A stretch of DNA of 64,000 nucleotides from Kryptolebias marmoratus (taxonomy: Eukaryota > Chordata > Actinopteri > Cyprinodontiformes > Rivulidae): contig NC_051445.1 of the NCBI RefSeq assembly GCF_001649575.2, forward strand, positions 7,654,874 to 7,718,873. Direction: 5' to 3'. Positions within the stretch are counted from its first letter, which is position 1. Each line of letters starts with the position of its first letter. Below the pieces are notes generated by a model that made no database searches, had not been told where the DNA came from, and saw only the letters and a list, made by a program, of their open reading frames with translations. Below, one piece after another: positions 9,448 to 25,935 of the stretch. A program made the position numbers and the translations under genes.

Positions 9448-11500
9448 CACAACATGGGATCAAAGGTGATCTAATCGAAGCTTAGTTGTATTGCTTTCTT
9501 GCCATTCTTTCAATTATCTTCTTGTGTTAAACATTTACATTTCCAAGATAAACTCTGGCCTTGTATAGAGAAGTTAATGTGACAGAGAACCCTCTTTCGT
9601 GACAAGGAAGCTTCACACACTGTTTATAAAGGGACTAGGAAAACCCAGCTTTCAAAACTTGTATGATAAAGTGGAATAAAGTTGTGTTATTCTGTGAAAG
9701 CAGCTCAGTTAAAGCTTAAAGTTGTGTAACCTGGCTTTATTCAGCCATCAAGCACGTGAAATAAAGTGCAAGAACTACCAACCTCCACACCTAAATATAG
9801 TCTTTTCTCTTTCTTTTCTCTTTTGGTGTAAATGATTATTAGGTTTAACATCTATTTACAACATTTAATCAAGTTTGTTTTTTTTCTCCTATTTACTTTG
9901 TTGTAAACTCCCCAAAATTAGCATTTTGCAAAATTTAGTACTAACTTTTGTTTCAGAGAGTGACATTATTGTTACTTTCAGTAAAAATAATGTTATTTTT
10001 TTCAGTCAGATTTTTCTCTATTTTCTTTGTGTTTTTTATTTTATTTATTACAACAAATGGCAATCTGTGTGATATGTAAAAATAAAACACTGCAATTATA
10101 AAAGCATTCATGAAAACCTAATTCAAAAAAATTGTACAGATGTATTTAGTTTGAACTGAATATTTTAGTTTTAAAATATGAATTCATTCATAATATAGTG
10201 ACCCTTTTTGCCAAGTTTTATTTTCTGTGGGTAAGAAGTCAGGACTAGAGGCAGGCTGTCTGCTTCAGTTATGTAATGTTATGCATACGGGATGAATTGT
10301 TTAGCTAAATTTAGTTTTTGTTTGATGCTCCTTAATCTGTTTATATGGTGTAGTTTTACAGGTATGTTTACAGGTGTGGCATCCCGGTATCATCACAGAC
10401 GGTAAAGTTTGAACTTTTACCTGATAACACGACAAAGAATCATTTTATGGATTCTCCTTTTCCTGGAGAAGCAATCACTTCCAAAAAGAATTTCAATTTT
10501 AATTCCTACGACCGCAGGAAAGCTTTCTACTTTAGCTCAGTTTATCAGAAAAGACCTTGAACCTTGGCAAGGCTGTGCACCGATAACAGGTCAGCGTTTC
10601 TGAAACACGTTTTTATACACTTCTTGTTTTTGCTGAAAAGTCAAGAAAATCACCAGTGAAGACTTGACACAGGACTTGAGAGCTCATCATCCTTCAGTTA
10701 TTTGTGTAATTTATGCCAAGTTGTCAGTATTACAGCTCTTTGAGAACAATCTTCTTGGTTCTAAAATGCTATTAAATGTATGTTAAACTGTGTTATCTTT
10801 GATGTTGTTAATATAATCAGCTACAAAAATGGGAAAAAAATATCAGTCTGCTACTAATAATCTGCCTAAAGTTTCTATTGATGTATTTATTTATTTAAGT
10901 TGTCTGTTATGTGTAGTCACAGCACAGGTTCATTCACTGACTTTAGGCGACATTTATGCCTGAAAGAGTTCAGTGGCTTAATAAACAATAACAACTAAAA
11001 CATTCCTTTCAAAATGGTCAAGTACTGGACTAAAATGAACTTAAAAAAAGCCCAAGTCTAAATAAATATTAAGAAAGATCTTAAAAAAGCCAAAGAGAAA
11101 TAATGATCAAGAACACTTTATAGATTCTAACAGTGTTTGGCTTTTTAAAAGCTACATTTAAAGATATGTGGGATGACTGCAAACATACATGTACTGTATA
11201 TGAGTGTGTGTGTGTGCAGTACACAGTCTTTATATATTCATCAGTTTCTATTCCATGGTCTTGTTTTTCTTTTATTTCTGATCAAATTACTATTCTCTAC
11301 CAGAGTAATCAGTCTGATTATTTTCAGAGACAGGTGTAAGAAGAAAGCCCTCAGTCCTGAGAGACACATGTCACACCTTCTGTACGCTGTTTAACCTCCT
11401 GCCGTCTGCGAGATAATTCTGCTCCATCAAATCAGGAACATCCAGAATGAGTAACAACTATAAAGGCATTAAATCATCAGGACAAGACAAACAAGCATAG
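9448..11500. other. Spacer, no gene seen
   Basis: AT-rich with many homopolymer runs. Small frames (for example 9875-10072) are low-complexity and lack any domain. Part of a low-copy repeat shared with intron 1 of the P450 gene lies near 10655. Confidence 0.5.
10655..10700. repeat. Low-copy repeat, copy A
   Basis: The words GGACTTGAGAGCTC and ATCATCCTTCAGTT recur at 16350-16378 as GGACCTGAGAGCTCC and ATCATCCTTCAGCT. Later parts of both regions share a CTGGACTAAAA word (near 11026 and 16513), so the copies may extend over some 400 bases with gaps. The family is not recognised. Confidence 0.55.
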
Positions 11501-11980
11501 TTTGGTTTCAATATATATTTTATTATATATATATGAAATGACAAATAAAACATACTTCATACTTGTTATCTCGTTGACTAGCAAAACACTTGTTTCCTTT
11601 TTGTTCAATACAAAGTTTAAATCAAATTGAAATCAACATAAACATCAACACAATTTCCAATTTTTAATAACAATGATATTGTCTTTGCAATAGCTTTAAT
11701 TAATTAAAAAAATATCAATATTTGTAAATAAGTGTTCAACATTGAATTCATTAGTGTAATCATTTAACAAAAAAAAATTGCATTTCATTTTTAGTCACAT
11801 TTCACACAGTATCATAACTAAAAAACAAAACAAAACAACAAAAATCATTTGCTTATATAATTAGTAGTCCTTTAACAGTACAGATGAGGTCTGGTGGTTG
11901 TTTAAAACCGAAGCTTATGTTTGAAACAAAACAAATCCTTCAATGTGTTACAACCTTTTTGTGTTTATTTTTAACAAGAG

Positions 11981-11986
11981 TTTATT
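11981..11986 (-). promoter_or_regulatory. Poly(A) signal candidate of the CYP4 gene
   Basis: TTTATT on the + strand is AATAAA on the - strand, about 140 bases past the P450 stop codon. A second copy lies at 11964-11969. Confidence 0.55.
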
Positions 11987-12124
11987 AAAAATGTATAAAA
12001 TATGTAAAAAACAATAAAATCATGAGGTATTAGTGTAAAAACTCAGTGAAATGTTTTCTTCAATCAGCTCAAATGATCTTCTACTAAATAACCCTTTTTG
12101 CAGTAGGTTGTACAGTGTTTTTTT

Positions 12125-17070
<4,946 letters not shown>

Positions 17071-17687
17071 CCTGACGACGAGAGACGAGGTCTGTGACAG
17101 CAACACGGCGCGTGCCCGTGCTTTTAAGTCGGATGATGGCAGCGCGTGGCAGGAAGGCGGGGACAACTGCGTGACGAGGACGTGACGGAAATCTGGGAAG
17201 TTTGGAGAGGGAGGTAAACTGATGATTACAATCTATCAGGAGGAGAATTAGTTCATGTCAGTAAAAGGTTTGAGTTCTATTTTCATAAATTGTTTTTAGT
17301 ACATATTATTACTTTTGCATTAGGTGCAAATTGTATATAAATAATCTTAATCACAGAATCCAGGTTTTTTTTATTCACTTATTTGTTAAAGCTACTTATT
17401 GCAATGTCATGAAGCTGGGTAAAACAAAACAAAACAAACAAACAAAAACAAGTAAGTAAGAAATTCAATGCATGATGTTTTTTCTTATATTGATGATTAA
17501 TGCGTGCCTAAATTAAAGATTTAGAAGCAAAATTTGTGACAGGATGCCAACAGCCAAAGTGCAGTCTGACAGTTTTCATGTGTTGGTACACGTTCACCCT
17601 CAAATTTATTGGGTGAAGTACGAAGACAACGCGACAGATTAGGTTGAAGCTGTGAACGTAGCGGTCTAGAAAAGGGTTTGCAAAGGC

Positions 17688-17865
17688 CACGTGTTTGAAT
17701 GGCTCCACTGCCCTGATGTTTATTCATGACAGCTGTCTTACTTCAACATCACTTTTATATTTCCACCTAGTCACCTACACACTTTGATTCCACCATATTT
17801 ATTTACCCACACAGTCTACAACCCGCCAAATGTAGGTCAGTCACGTGATTCAAGCTTCCACGTGG
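17688..17865. promoter_or_regulatory. Cluster of three CACGTG E-boxes
   Basis: CACGTG at 17688-17693, TCACGTGA at 17841-17848 (context GTCACGTGA, like the TFEB/USF 'CLEAR' half) and CCACGTGG at 17858-17865. Three palindromic E-boxes in 178 bases, about 0.6-0.8 kb upstream of the P450 start, suggest bHLH-ZIP control. This is motif evidence only. Confidence 0.45.
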
Positions 17866-19334
17866 TTGTTGGCGTTCAGATGAGTGCTTTGTTTACATCG
17901 AGCGTGGACCCGCGTTTCAGGATTACATCCAATATCTGGAAAAACTACTCGAGTAAACTCTTTCAAACCATTTTTTATGGTTTAAAAAGACTCCATAATG
18001 TGCAGATGTAGCTCTGTTGGAGATACAGTATTTGTCACGTTATTGAACAGCTTGTTCCATAAAACCGAGTTGTTTATTGAGGATTTCTGTTGTGCTGCAA
18101 AGTTAATTAGATATCAGTTATAGGGCACTCATTGACAGGTTTGTGTAATTTGAATCACACTAGGCATGCAATATATGCTAATGAGTGTCACTTTGCTGCT
18201 GAAGATCAACGCTCAAAATGCCTCAACAAGTTAGGTATGTCACTGCAGCCACAGCAGCCTTTTTGGTGAAATAGTAAAAATCTGGGTAGATGTTGATTAA
18301 TTTCAATGATTTACAGATAAACTTGTAGACAGATCTCTGTACATCAGATTGCTGAGGTCAGGAACACTGCAGCACCTCAGTAATCTGTGTTTTGCCTGCC
18401 TTATTAAACCCTGGACATGTCTGACTTCCTGTAAAACTATGGACTCTGACATATGTTAGAACACCTAAAGGAATACCATCTTGGATGAAACAATCATTGG
18501 GCAGAGGAGTGTTTTGAAAAGCAAACTTCTGTTACTGCTGGACAGAAACGTCAGGAACTCTGTTCGTGGGGCTGTTTAACACCCTGCAGCCTTGCAAACG
18601 AGAAACCAAACCACTCATTACACATGCAAACAAGTAGCTTTTAAAACGGCCCCAGTTCAGTTAGTTAGCACAGAGTAATTTGAATTGGTTTGCCATTTTT
18701 GCCATCTAAATATAGAATGTGTCAGTTTTTCATTTTAGGTGGTGCTTGTTTGATAGTTTTTGTCCCCATATTTTAGTTTTTATTTAATGTCATTTTAAGC
18801 AACTAAACTTGCTACATGCCAGCTGTTGCTCTGCTGCTTGAATTCATCTTGTGAGTGAGAAGATATCTGACCAAAGCAAGGGGCGGAAAAAATATCAAAG
18901 GGAAAAACATGAACTCTTTGAAGCTCTGAATATTTAGGCATTGCTAAGCTGACTGTGCTTATGTGACTCATGTCTGTTTCATTTTGTTAATGTCAGTTCA
19001 GTGTTTTCATTGCTGCTCCAAGTCCTGTCTGCTTTCTGTTAACTGGTGCATTATTTTACCCATCTTAGTTCTCAGATAAACCTGTAGCTATCAAATGGTG
19101 GGGAAGATCCAAAGTGCAGACTAAAAAAAAAAAAAGAAAAAAATATTAATGAAAAAGTAAAAGCTGGCAGAGCAGCAAAACATTAAACAGGAGCTTACTG
19201 TCACATGAGAAATCATGTAACAGTAAATCACAGAAATAAACACAAAACCTCAAGATCATGACAAAAACTCATTTCAGAACATATTAGCATAAATGTTTGA
19301 AATTCCAGAAAAGATTAAAATGCAAAAAGAACTG

Positions 19335-19382
19335 GACTTCTATTCTGTAGCTGGTGACATCTTCAGCTACAGAATAAAAGTC
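19335..19382. repeat. 19-bp near-perfect inverted repeat, 10-nt loop
   Basis: GACTTCTATTCTGTAGCTG (19335-19353) pairs with CAGCTACAGAATAAAAGTC (19364-19382) with one mismatch, around the loop GTGACATCTT. The arms' CTGTAGCTG and the loop's GACATCTT resemble words in fish retroelement tails, so it may be a transposon relic. It lies 500 bases upstream of the Ig-receptor start. Confidence 0.85.
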
Positions 19383-19884
19383 AATTATTTTTGTTTGTTT
19401 TTTTAAATCATTTTTGGATTTGCCATGTCCTGGATGACACCAGCAAATGTTTGAACTGTTCACACTCTGTCTTATAAGTGGTATGTAAACTCATCTTAAT
19501 TAGTTTAATGCACACAATATAAAGTAATATATTAGAAAACAAGACTGTTACAACAACTGTATAATATAATAACTTGGCATGTTTATGAGAGAAAATTAAA
19601 ACAGCTAAATTTGCTACCAGTGCACATTCAGTTGATTTTGCATCACCTCGGATGCCAGGGTGATGCAAAGCTTAATGCCACACTAGTAGAAAGAATACGT
19701 GATGAAAGCCCCGTTAAAGTTTTTACGCCGTGCTGCTGGACCACTTCCTATGTGTCAGCGTGAGTTTGTTCACAGTTCTCCATCTACACAGAGCCTCTGA
19801 ACTGTGTGTTGATGAGCAGTGATAGTGCGACTTCAAAGGACGCCTTTTTGTTTCGTTCAGTATATTTTCTGTTCCGGCAGAGAG

Positions 19885-21641
19885 ATGAACTCATCGGCTA
19901 TGATTCAGAAGAGCTGTATTCAGATTTTTTTACTGATTACATGGAACACATGCGTTTATTCAGGAAACGGTAAGTGATCAGTTAACTGTTGTGTGTTTCA
20001 AAACCAATTTTGTAAAACTGCTACGTTGTTTTAGCTCCTAATTGTGTGTAACATAAAACTGGTATTTTAACAGCCGCAGATTTTCGTTTCTGGCTGGGAT
20101 GTCGAGCTCTGATACCTTGTCAGCCACCCAGTGTTTCCTCACACTCTTTCAAATGGTTTTACAAGGTGGATGGGGAGAGTAAGGAAATCCTGTTATTCTC
20201 CCAAGATGAGAGTGGAGTAGTTCGGTATGATGCTTCTCATCGCAGATTGAATGTAATGCCTAATCGCTCCTTGGTCATCGATAATTTTACTGAAAGAGAT
20301 CAGGGGATATACTGGTGTGAAAATTGTAAAAAAGACATCAGCAGTGGAAAATCGTCCATCATCTTCAGAGTGCAAAAAGGTTTGAGCTGATTTTCACAAA
20401 TCTATGAAAGAAATGAACTCTTCACAGCCATTCTGTCCTTCATTTCTTTCATTTTCTCAAAGCACTGTATGTATTTTTTTTTGTCTCTTTTTACAGAAAT
20501 TCTGAATGAAATTCAAAAGACATTTTTCATCATAGCAGGACGCAGTTTCACCCAAACATGTTCAGGTGAATTCCCTGACTTAAAATGGACTTTTGAAACA
20601 AGTAAAACTGTTCCAGAATCTGAACGGAGGCCAGAAACGGTCACCGAGACGACCAACAAGTCCATACATATTGCAGTTGTTAAAAATGCAGATGCTGGGA
20701 AATATACCTGCTGGGCGAGACGCTGTGGTGGTCCGAGTCAAAAACTGCTCACTGTCAACCTGTGTGTGCTAAAAAGTGAGAAACGGACATTCATTTATAA
20801 AAATGTGCTCATAAAAAGAAAACGATTTGACTGAAAGACTTTTCATTTACTTTGTTTCAGTTCACCACGGCGAGGATTCTCCTCTTTCTTGTGTTGTGAC
20901 ATGTGATGTGGATTTAAATAATTTAAAACATATCTCAAGTCTTCTGATAGACAACACAACATCAGTGGACGTAGGCCCATCTGGGTCCTTAATTTGTAAT
21001 GCAAGTCAGGTTACGTATATGGACACACTACGGCTACCAGCAAATACACACCATCAACAAAAGCAGGTAGGCGTTTACTAAAAATCTTTCTTTCTTTTTA
21101 AAGAAATGTGTAACCTGAGTTTAAAGAATACTAATACTCAGGTTTTTGGTTCTTCAGGTGAATCTGGGAAGACTGAATATCTGATGCCAGTTCTTTGTGG
21201 AGTATCGGTTGTCGTTGCCTGTTTATTTACAATAACATTTTTAATTTTTTGCTTGAAATCAAGATGGCGCACAGGTAAGGTTTTTCAGCTATAAGCTATA
21301 TTGAGACTTCCTGTTTTCTTTTTGTTTTGTTTTGTGCCTTCTCAGTGGTTTTCCTGGTTGCTGTGTTCGGCCCTAATTCTGATTCTCTGACATTCTCACT
21401 TAAGCATTTCCTTTCTGTCAACCCTGTTGTGGCTTCAGTAAGAAGGTACAGTGAACTTTAAACGAGAAATGATTTACTGCATATGTTGTTCTGTTCAGGT
21501 AATAAAATGTTTTACTTCATTCTGCAGGAAGAAGAGGGGTCCACAGTGATCTATTCATCTGTTGTCATCAAGACACCTGCCAATAAAAGAAACAATCATG
21601 CAGCTGAAAGTGATTGCCTTTACAGTGACATAAAAGTATAG
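19885..21641 (+). CDS. Ig-superfamily transmembrane receptor with ITIM-like tail, not identified
   Basis: Predicted single-pass cell-surface receptor of 372 residues. Exons read as 19885-19969 (signal peptide, IQIFLLITW core), 20074-20379 (V-like Ig domain with Cys, Trp and the ERDQGIYWC motif), 20497-20775 (second Ig domain with TCSG, LKWTF and ADAGKYTCW), 20861-21066 (third, atypical Ig-like part), 21142-21274 (hydrophobic segment, PVLCGVSVVVACLFTITFLI) and 21532-21641. The last acceptor needed for frame is the AAG four bases after a better-looking CAG; using CAG would shift frame and lose the tail. The tail has Y344 in VIYSSV, which fits the ITIM pattern, and Y367 in LYSDI. The one-domain-per-exon layout is typical of immune receptors. 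I do not recognise the family; it could be a fish-specific inhibitory receptor. Exon borders from 20861 on are the least certain. Confidence 0.75.
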
Positions 21642-21819
21642 AAGAAATACCCCTGGTCAAGATAAACATTAAGTGGAACAGTTTGTAATTTCCATGCTGT
21701 CATTTAATTTAGAAACTGATTCTTCAACACTGTCTTGTGTTTCATATGTGAGTGTATGACTTCACCCACAGGGTTCAGAAGGGAAATTCTGCATCGCTAT
21801 TTTCATCTCCAAACTGTTA

Positions 21820-21825
21820 AATAAA
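21820..21825 (+). promoter_or_regulatory. Poly(A) signal candidate of the Ig-receptor gene
   Basis: AATAAA about 180 bases after the stop codon, followed by a short A run at 21847. Confidence 0.6.
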
Positions 21826-21849
21826 ACTTGACTGAATTCTCTACATTAA

Positions 21850-22990
21850 AAAAAAAACACGACAACTTATTTTTTTACCTTATTTGGCAAACATTCTTTC
21901 TGAAAAAGGCAACAAGTGTATTTGAAATTACACTGACCACACATAGCTACGAATACTGAGCAGTCGAGTAAGTCACCGTTCCAAAGAGTGGGTTTTAAGT
22001 TTTGTTTATATTTCATTTTTACTTTGCATAGTAAAGTTTTAACGTTGCAGTTTGCATTTGTAGGTGAAGCGAAAGAGTATGTTCAAACATCACAAATATA
22101 CCAGAAATGTTTCTGAGCCAATGAAGGATGTTTTTTTTTTTTTCATGCAGTGCTTGGGTTTTATCTTCACCCCCTGTGGCTCAAGATTTCTTTCAATTCT
22201 CTTAATTTTTACATGATATTCAATACTATTTAACTATAACAAATACAGTCAATATAAAAACAAAATCATTCAGTTTTTGTAATTTTAAATTATGCATAAA
22301 TTGTTGAAACTTTAGTTTATTGTAGAGTGGCAAAATATTAAATATTAGTATTTCAGCAAAGACCAGTCATTTATGTTGTTATCATGAATAATATTATTAT
22401 TAGTGTTGTTACATGGTGCAAATTTATTTTTTTCCTTTTCAGAAAGTATGTTGTCTGAACCATGTTAAATTAAAAATATGTTTTATGAAGTTTCACATAT
22501 TTGTACATTGTTGCATTGTGGATATTTAAATTGTACATTGTCTCAATATTTTATTAAAACCTTAATCTGAAAAAAGTTCCCCATTCTTAAATGTGCATGA
22601 TGTAAATTTACTACATTAATATGGCAGCGATTGTGTACTTTTCAGGACAAAATAATTTGTTGTTATACAATTAAAATTGTTGCATTTATTTATTTAATTA
22701 CTTATTCGTTCATTCATTAATTTGTTCATTTAGTTTAAAAGGTTTTTAAGAGAAACTTGTGGCAATTCCAGTTGGCGGCCAGTAGGTGGCAGTAAAGAGC
22801 CTTGAAACTGTATGACAGTCGCTTTACAGATTAGCCAAAGAAAGATGCTCTTTTAATGAATGTTTAATGAATGGTAATTTCTAGCATAACTGGCTGTGTT
22901 TGTTTTAATTGGCTACATTTTTTTCTTTTCAACTCTATCGTGTTCCTTTTCAACAGTCTTGACAGTTTAGTAAGACTGGTGGAATAAAAT
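21850..22990. other. Spacer between the Ig receptor and med18
   Basis: AT-rich, with a T13 run near 22131-22143. I see no gene. A strong CTCF-like motif at 22779 is listed separately. Confidence 0.5.
22779..22793 (+). promoter_or_regulatory. CTCF-like site upstream of med18
   Basis: CCAGTAGGTGGCAGT is a near-ideal CTCF core, preceded by GGCGG. It has the same orientation as the site at 7600. Together they bracket the P450 and Ig-receptor genes and separate them from ppp1r8 and med18. Confidence 0.7.
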
Positions 22991-23502
22991 ATGTTCGATT
23001 CATTGAAAGCAAAACTTGGCGAACGAGTCTTCAGCTAACAGGGAAGCTACAAGCTAGCCGTGTGTCGCTTGAGCTAACAGGGGTTCTAACGAACAGGTAT
23101 CCGCCAACATTTACCTGGTTCGCTTCAGGTTCGGGGAAGCGCTGTGCTCCTGATCGTTTATCAGGTAAAAAAAAATACACTATCATGGATTTATCGCAAA
23201 TTTAATTAACGTGGCTGCATTTTAGCCTTTAGCTGTAAGCTAGCATTCCTGTTTGAAATGTTAGCAGCACAGTTACAGGTTTTATTGAAATATTATCTGT
23301 AACATTCAAACACTTTGGCTTTTTATGTTAGGAAAAACAGGCAAAAAAATAAAAAATAAATAAAATAAGGCTCGGCTTGTCTTGTAAAATGTTAATTTAG
23401 CACTACAATATATGATCAAAACATAAGAGACAAAATGTTTGCCTTTTGATGAATATATTTTTTGTCTTTCCAGTTCGTAAAAAGGCTTAAACCTCAGAAG
23501 AA

Positions 23503-24835
23503 ATGGAGGCTCCTCCTGTCACTGTGATGCCTGTCACCGGTGGCACAATCAATATGATGGAGTATCTGTTACAAGGTAAGATATGCAAGTAGGTTTTTCA
23601 CACAGGAGTTAAAAATGCTCTTAAATGCAGGTCTCACTTTTTCTTTTGGAGAAGCTGAAATATGGACAATCAATATTATTGTTTAATACAGTAAAAACTG
23701 AACTGATTATAAGCCTTAGTTGTTTATTTACCTGCCACATTAATGTTTTAGTAAATGCCTCTATAATAGAAATATGTCCATGTAGGTTTTTAATTTTTTA
23801 TGCAATTATGTGTTTAATCAATGCACTTGACAACACAATACACTTATTATCAGTACTGATATTGTGCTGTTAGGTTAAAAAAGGATAATTCAAAATATTA
23901 GGTTTAGACTTGATTTCAAACTTTATGTATTTTAAAATGATTTGTAAACTTTAATGTTTCTGCTCCCATGAGAATATCACAATGTAAAACCATGCAAGAA
24001 CATTTGATGAACATCTCATTAACACCCTTTAATAATTTATAAACATTATGATGTCACATAGGGTGGGATTTATAGTGTTGCACCTTTAACATTTTCAGAA
24101 TGACACAAGTAACAGAACATTTATTTATTTCTTTTAAATGTTCATTGCTTTTGTTTATCTCAGCTGCAATAAAAACACTGTTAATATTTGTATTTTTCTG
24201 AAAGGGTTGCCTTAAATATGTCATCTGTGTGTTTTATTGTCTGAGCAACTTTTCTTTCTTTTTTTTTTTTAAATTCAGGGAGTGTGTTAGATATGGCCCT
24301 GGAAAGCTTGTTGCATCGCCTTCGTGGTTTGTGTGACAACATGGAACCGGAGACTTTCACGGACCACGAGCTGGTGTATCTTTTGAAAGGTCAGCAAGGA
24401 AGCCCTTTCATTTTGCGCGCGCGTCGCTCCCTCTCCCACCAAAACGCTCCGTGGCACCTGCGCTACCTCGGCCAACCCGAAGTAGGAGACAAGAGTCGCC
24501 ACGCCCTCGTGCGCAACTGTGTTGACGTGTCGGCGTCTCACAGCCTTCCGGAGTTCCTAAACGAGATGGGTTTCCGCATGGACCACGAGTTTGTGACCAG
24601 CGGCCACATATTTCGCAAAGGCGTTATGAAAGTTGTGGTATGCAACGTGTCTCGTGTCCAGGTGCCAGGGAACACCGAGAGCACTGAGCGAATGTCGAAT
24701 TCCCATTTAGTTGAACTGAGCGTGTTGGCTCCGGCTGGTCAGGACACCGTGTCAGAGGACATGCGGAGCTTCGCTGAGCAACTCAGACCTCTGATTCACC
24801 TGGAGAAGTTCGACCCGAGCAAGCAGAGACATTAA
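23503..24835 (+). CDS. med18: Mediator complex subunit 18
   Basis: Subunit of the Mediator head module that pairs with MED20 to form a beta-barrel contacting the RNA polymerase II pre-initiation complex. Coding exons are 23503-23575 and 24279-24835, joined in frame (GT..AG) to give 209 residues, against 208 in human. The protein opens MEAPPVTVMPVTGGTINMME and ends HLEKFDPSKQRH; RARRSLSHQNAPWHLRYLGQ and RNCVDVSASHSLPEFLNEMG are conserved blocks. A splice acceptor at 23472-23473 and a donor after 23164 (CAG|GTAAAA) imply an upstream non-coding exon ending at 23164. The second exon is clearly more GC-rich than its flanks. It appears intact, and I am confident of the identity. Confidence 0.98.
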
Positions 24836-24914
24836 AGATTTATTTAGTTGGATCCTTTCTAACTACAACGGACATTTTGGGTTTTCGTTTTGAAACATTT
24901 TTTGTTTTGTAGAA

Positions 24915-24920
24915 AATAAA
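24915..24920 (+). promoter_or_regulatory. Poly(A) signal candidate of med18
   Basis: AATAAA 80 bases after the med18 stop codon. The 3' UTR is short. Confidence 0.65.
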
Positions 24921-25193
24921 ATACAGCTCCGCTTTGACTTAAAGAGCTATACGTCTAGTTGATTTTGTCGTGCAGTTTGAAAAATGCCGCTTTTTAATAC
25001 CAGCCCATTACATGAGCTTCTAACAAAACTTGGTTATATAAGTTATAGTCTACCTAAGTTTAACTTATCACTGTCTGCAGCACATTTAGTAAAGTAAAGG
25101 CCTAGTTTGATACTAAACAAATGAAATTAATACATTTATGCTGCAGCTCTAAGTTCACAAAAGTGTATGCATTGCTTTATTAAATTAAAAGCC

Positions 25194-25535
25194 TAACATT
25201 CCATTAAGGAATGCATATCACCCTCCACCAGAGTTTCAGACTAAGATCATCTTATGATGAGAAGTAACAGCTGTTTTTTTTATGTTTTGGTCAAACAATG
25301 AAAATAACGTTATTAACATTCTCATGCAATATTATGAGATGTCACACTCAAGAGTATGTTTTGAGAATGAATTAGCTAAAGTGGCCATCTTGAACTTGAA
25401 CTGAATTGGCTCCATGTTTTAATTCGTTGTAGGTGGACACCTAGTGATTATTTCCTGAAGGTTAAATTAAAATCTGTCCAGTGATATTGAGATATTTTTA
25501 TATCAATCAGAGTTGACTCTAAAAAGTTGACGGCA
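25194..25535 (+). repeat. Dispersed repeat with palindromic start, copy 1
   Basis: It starts with CATTCC-ATTAA-GGAATG (25197-25213), then 'gtggccatcttgaa' and 'tccagtgatattgagata' words shared with the copies at 25732 and 29449. I recognise the family from other fish genomes, usually ending in a 'ggtaacagacagaca' tail. It is non-coding and strongly diverged. Confidence 0.7.
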
Positions 25536-25544
25536 AAATTATAA

Positions 25545-25731
25545 AGAACTGGAACCTCAGCCAAGGCCATGGCATAAGTATAAAAATGGTCTGATCTGGA
25601 TCACCATTAAAATTTAATCAATTGTTTCTTGAGGCAACCTCAACATTTCCTGAGAATGTCATCAAAATCTGATCATTGCTATCAGGCAAACGAACCAACG
25701 CTCCCGAAAACAGAACCTCCTTGGTGAAGGT
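25545..25731 (+). repeat. Second dispersed teleost repeat, 'aacctccttgg' end
   Basis: It contains 'gatctggatcaccattaaaa', 'atcaaaatctgatc', 'aaacgaaccaacg' and ends 'acctccttggtgaaggtaa'. These words are those of a widespread fish repeat whose consensus ends AACCTCCTTGGCGGAGGTAA. It lies between two units of the palindrome-starting family. Confidence 0.65.
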
Positions 25732-25935
25732 AAAGATCTTCAATCTGTTGAGGCTTAGAATATGTTTTGGGGATTTATTTCAGCTCTTAATACATCAAGT
25801 TTTATCTCAGTTATAGCCAGGTTTGGGTTTTCTGAGGTCAGATGGCTAAAGCGGTCTTGAATCCAGTGATAACTTTCTGCAAGTTTTCTAAAAATTCATT
25901 CAGTGGTTCATGAGATATTTTGGTAAAAGAGACAA
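25732..25935 (+). repeat. Palindrome-family repeat, copy 2 (3' part)
   Basis: It shares 'tagaatatgttttg', 'gtgataactttctg', 'attcattcagtggttcatgagatattttggta' style words with copies 1 and 3. The 5' palindrome is missing. Confidence 0.55.

Larger units (their letters stand above)
17100..19880. other. Divergent intergenic region between the P450 and Ig-receptor genes
   Basis: The promoters of both flanking genes must lie here. A CTTTTAAG word at 17121-17128 could act as a weak TATA element for the P450 on -, next to GCGTG (xenobiotic-response core) words. The cluster of CACGTG sites and a hairpin are listed separately. The open frame at 17784-18011 has no domain and I do not call it. Confidence 0.5.

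Noticed and set aside
17784..18011. 75-codon frame between the P450 and Ig-receptor genes
   Set aside because: No motif, no convincing start and no splice partners.
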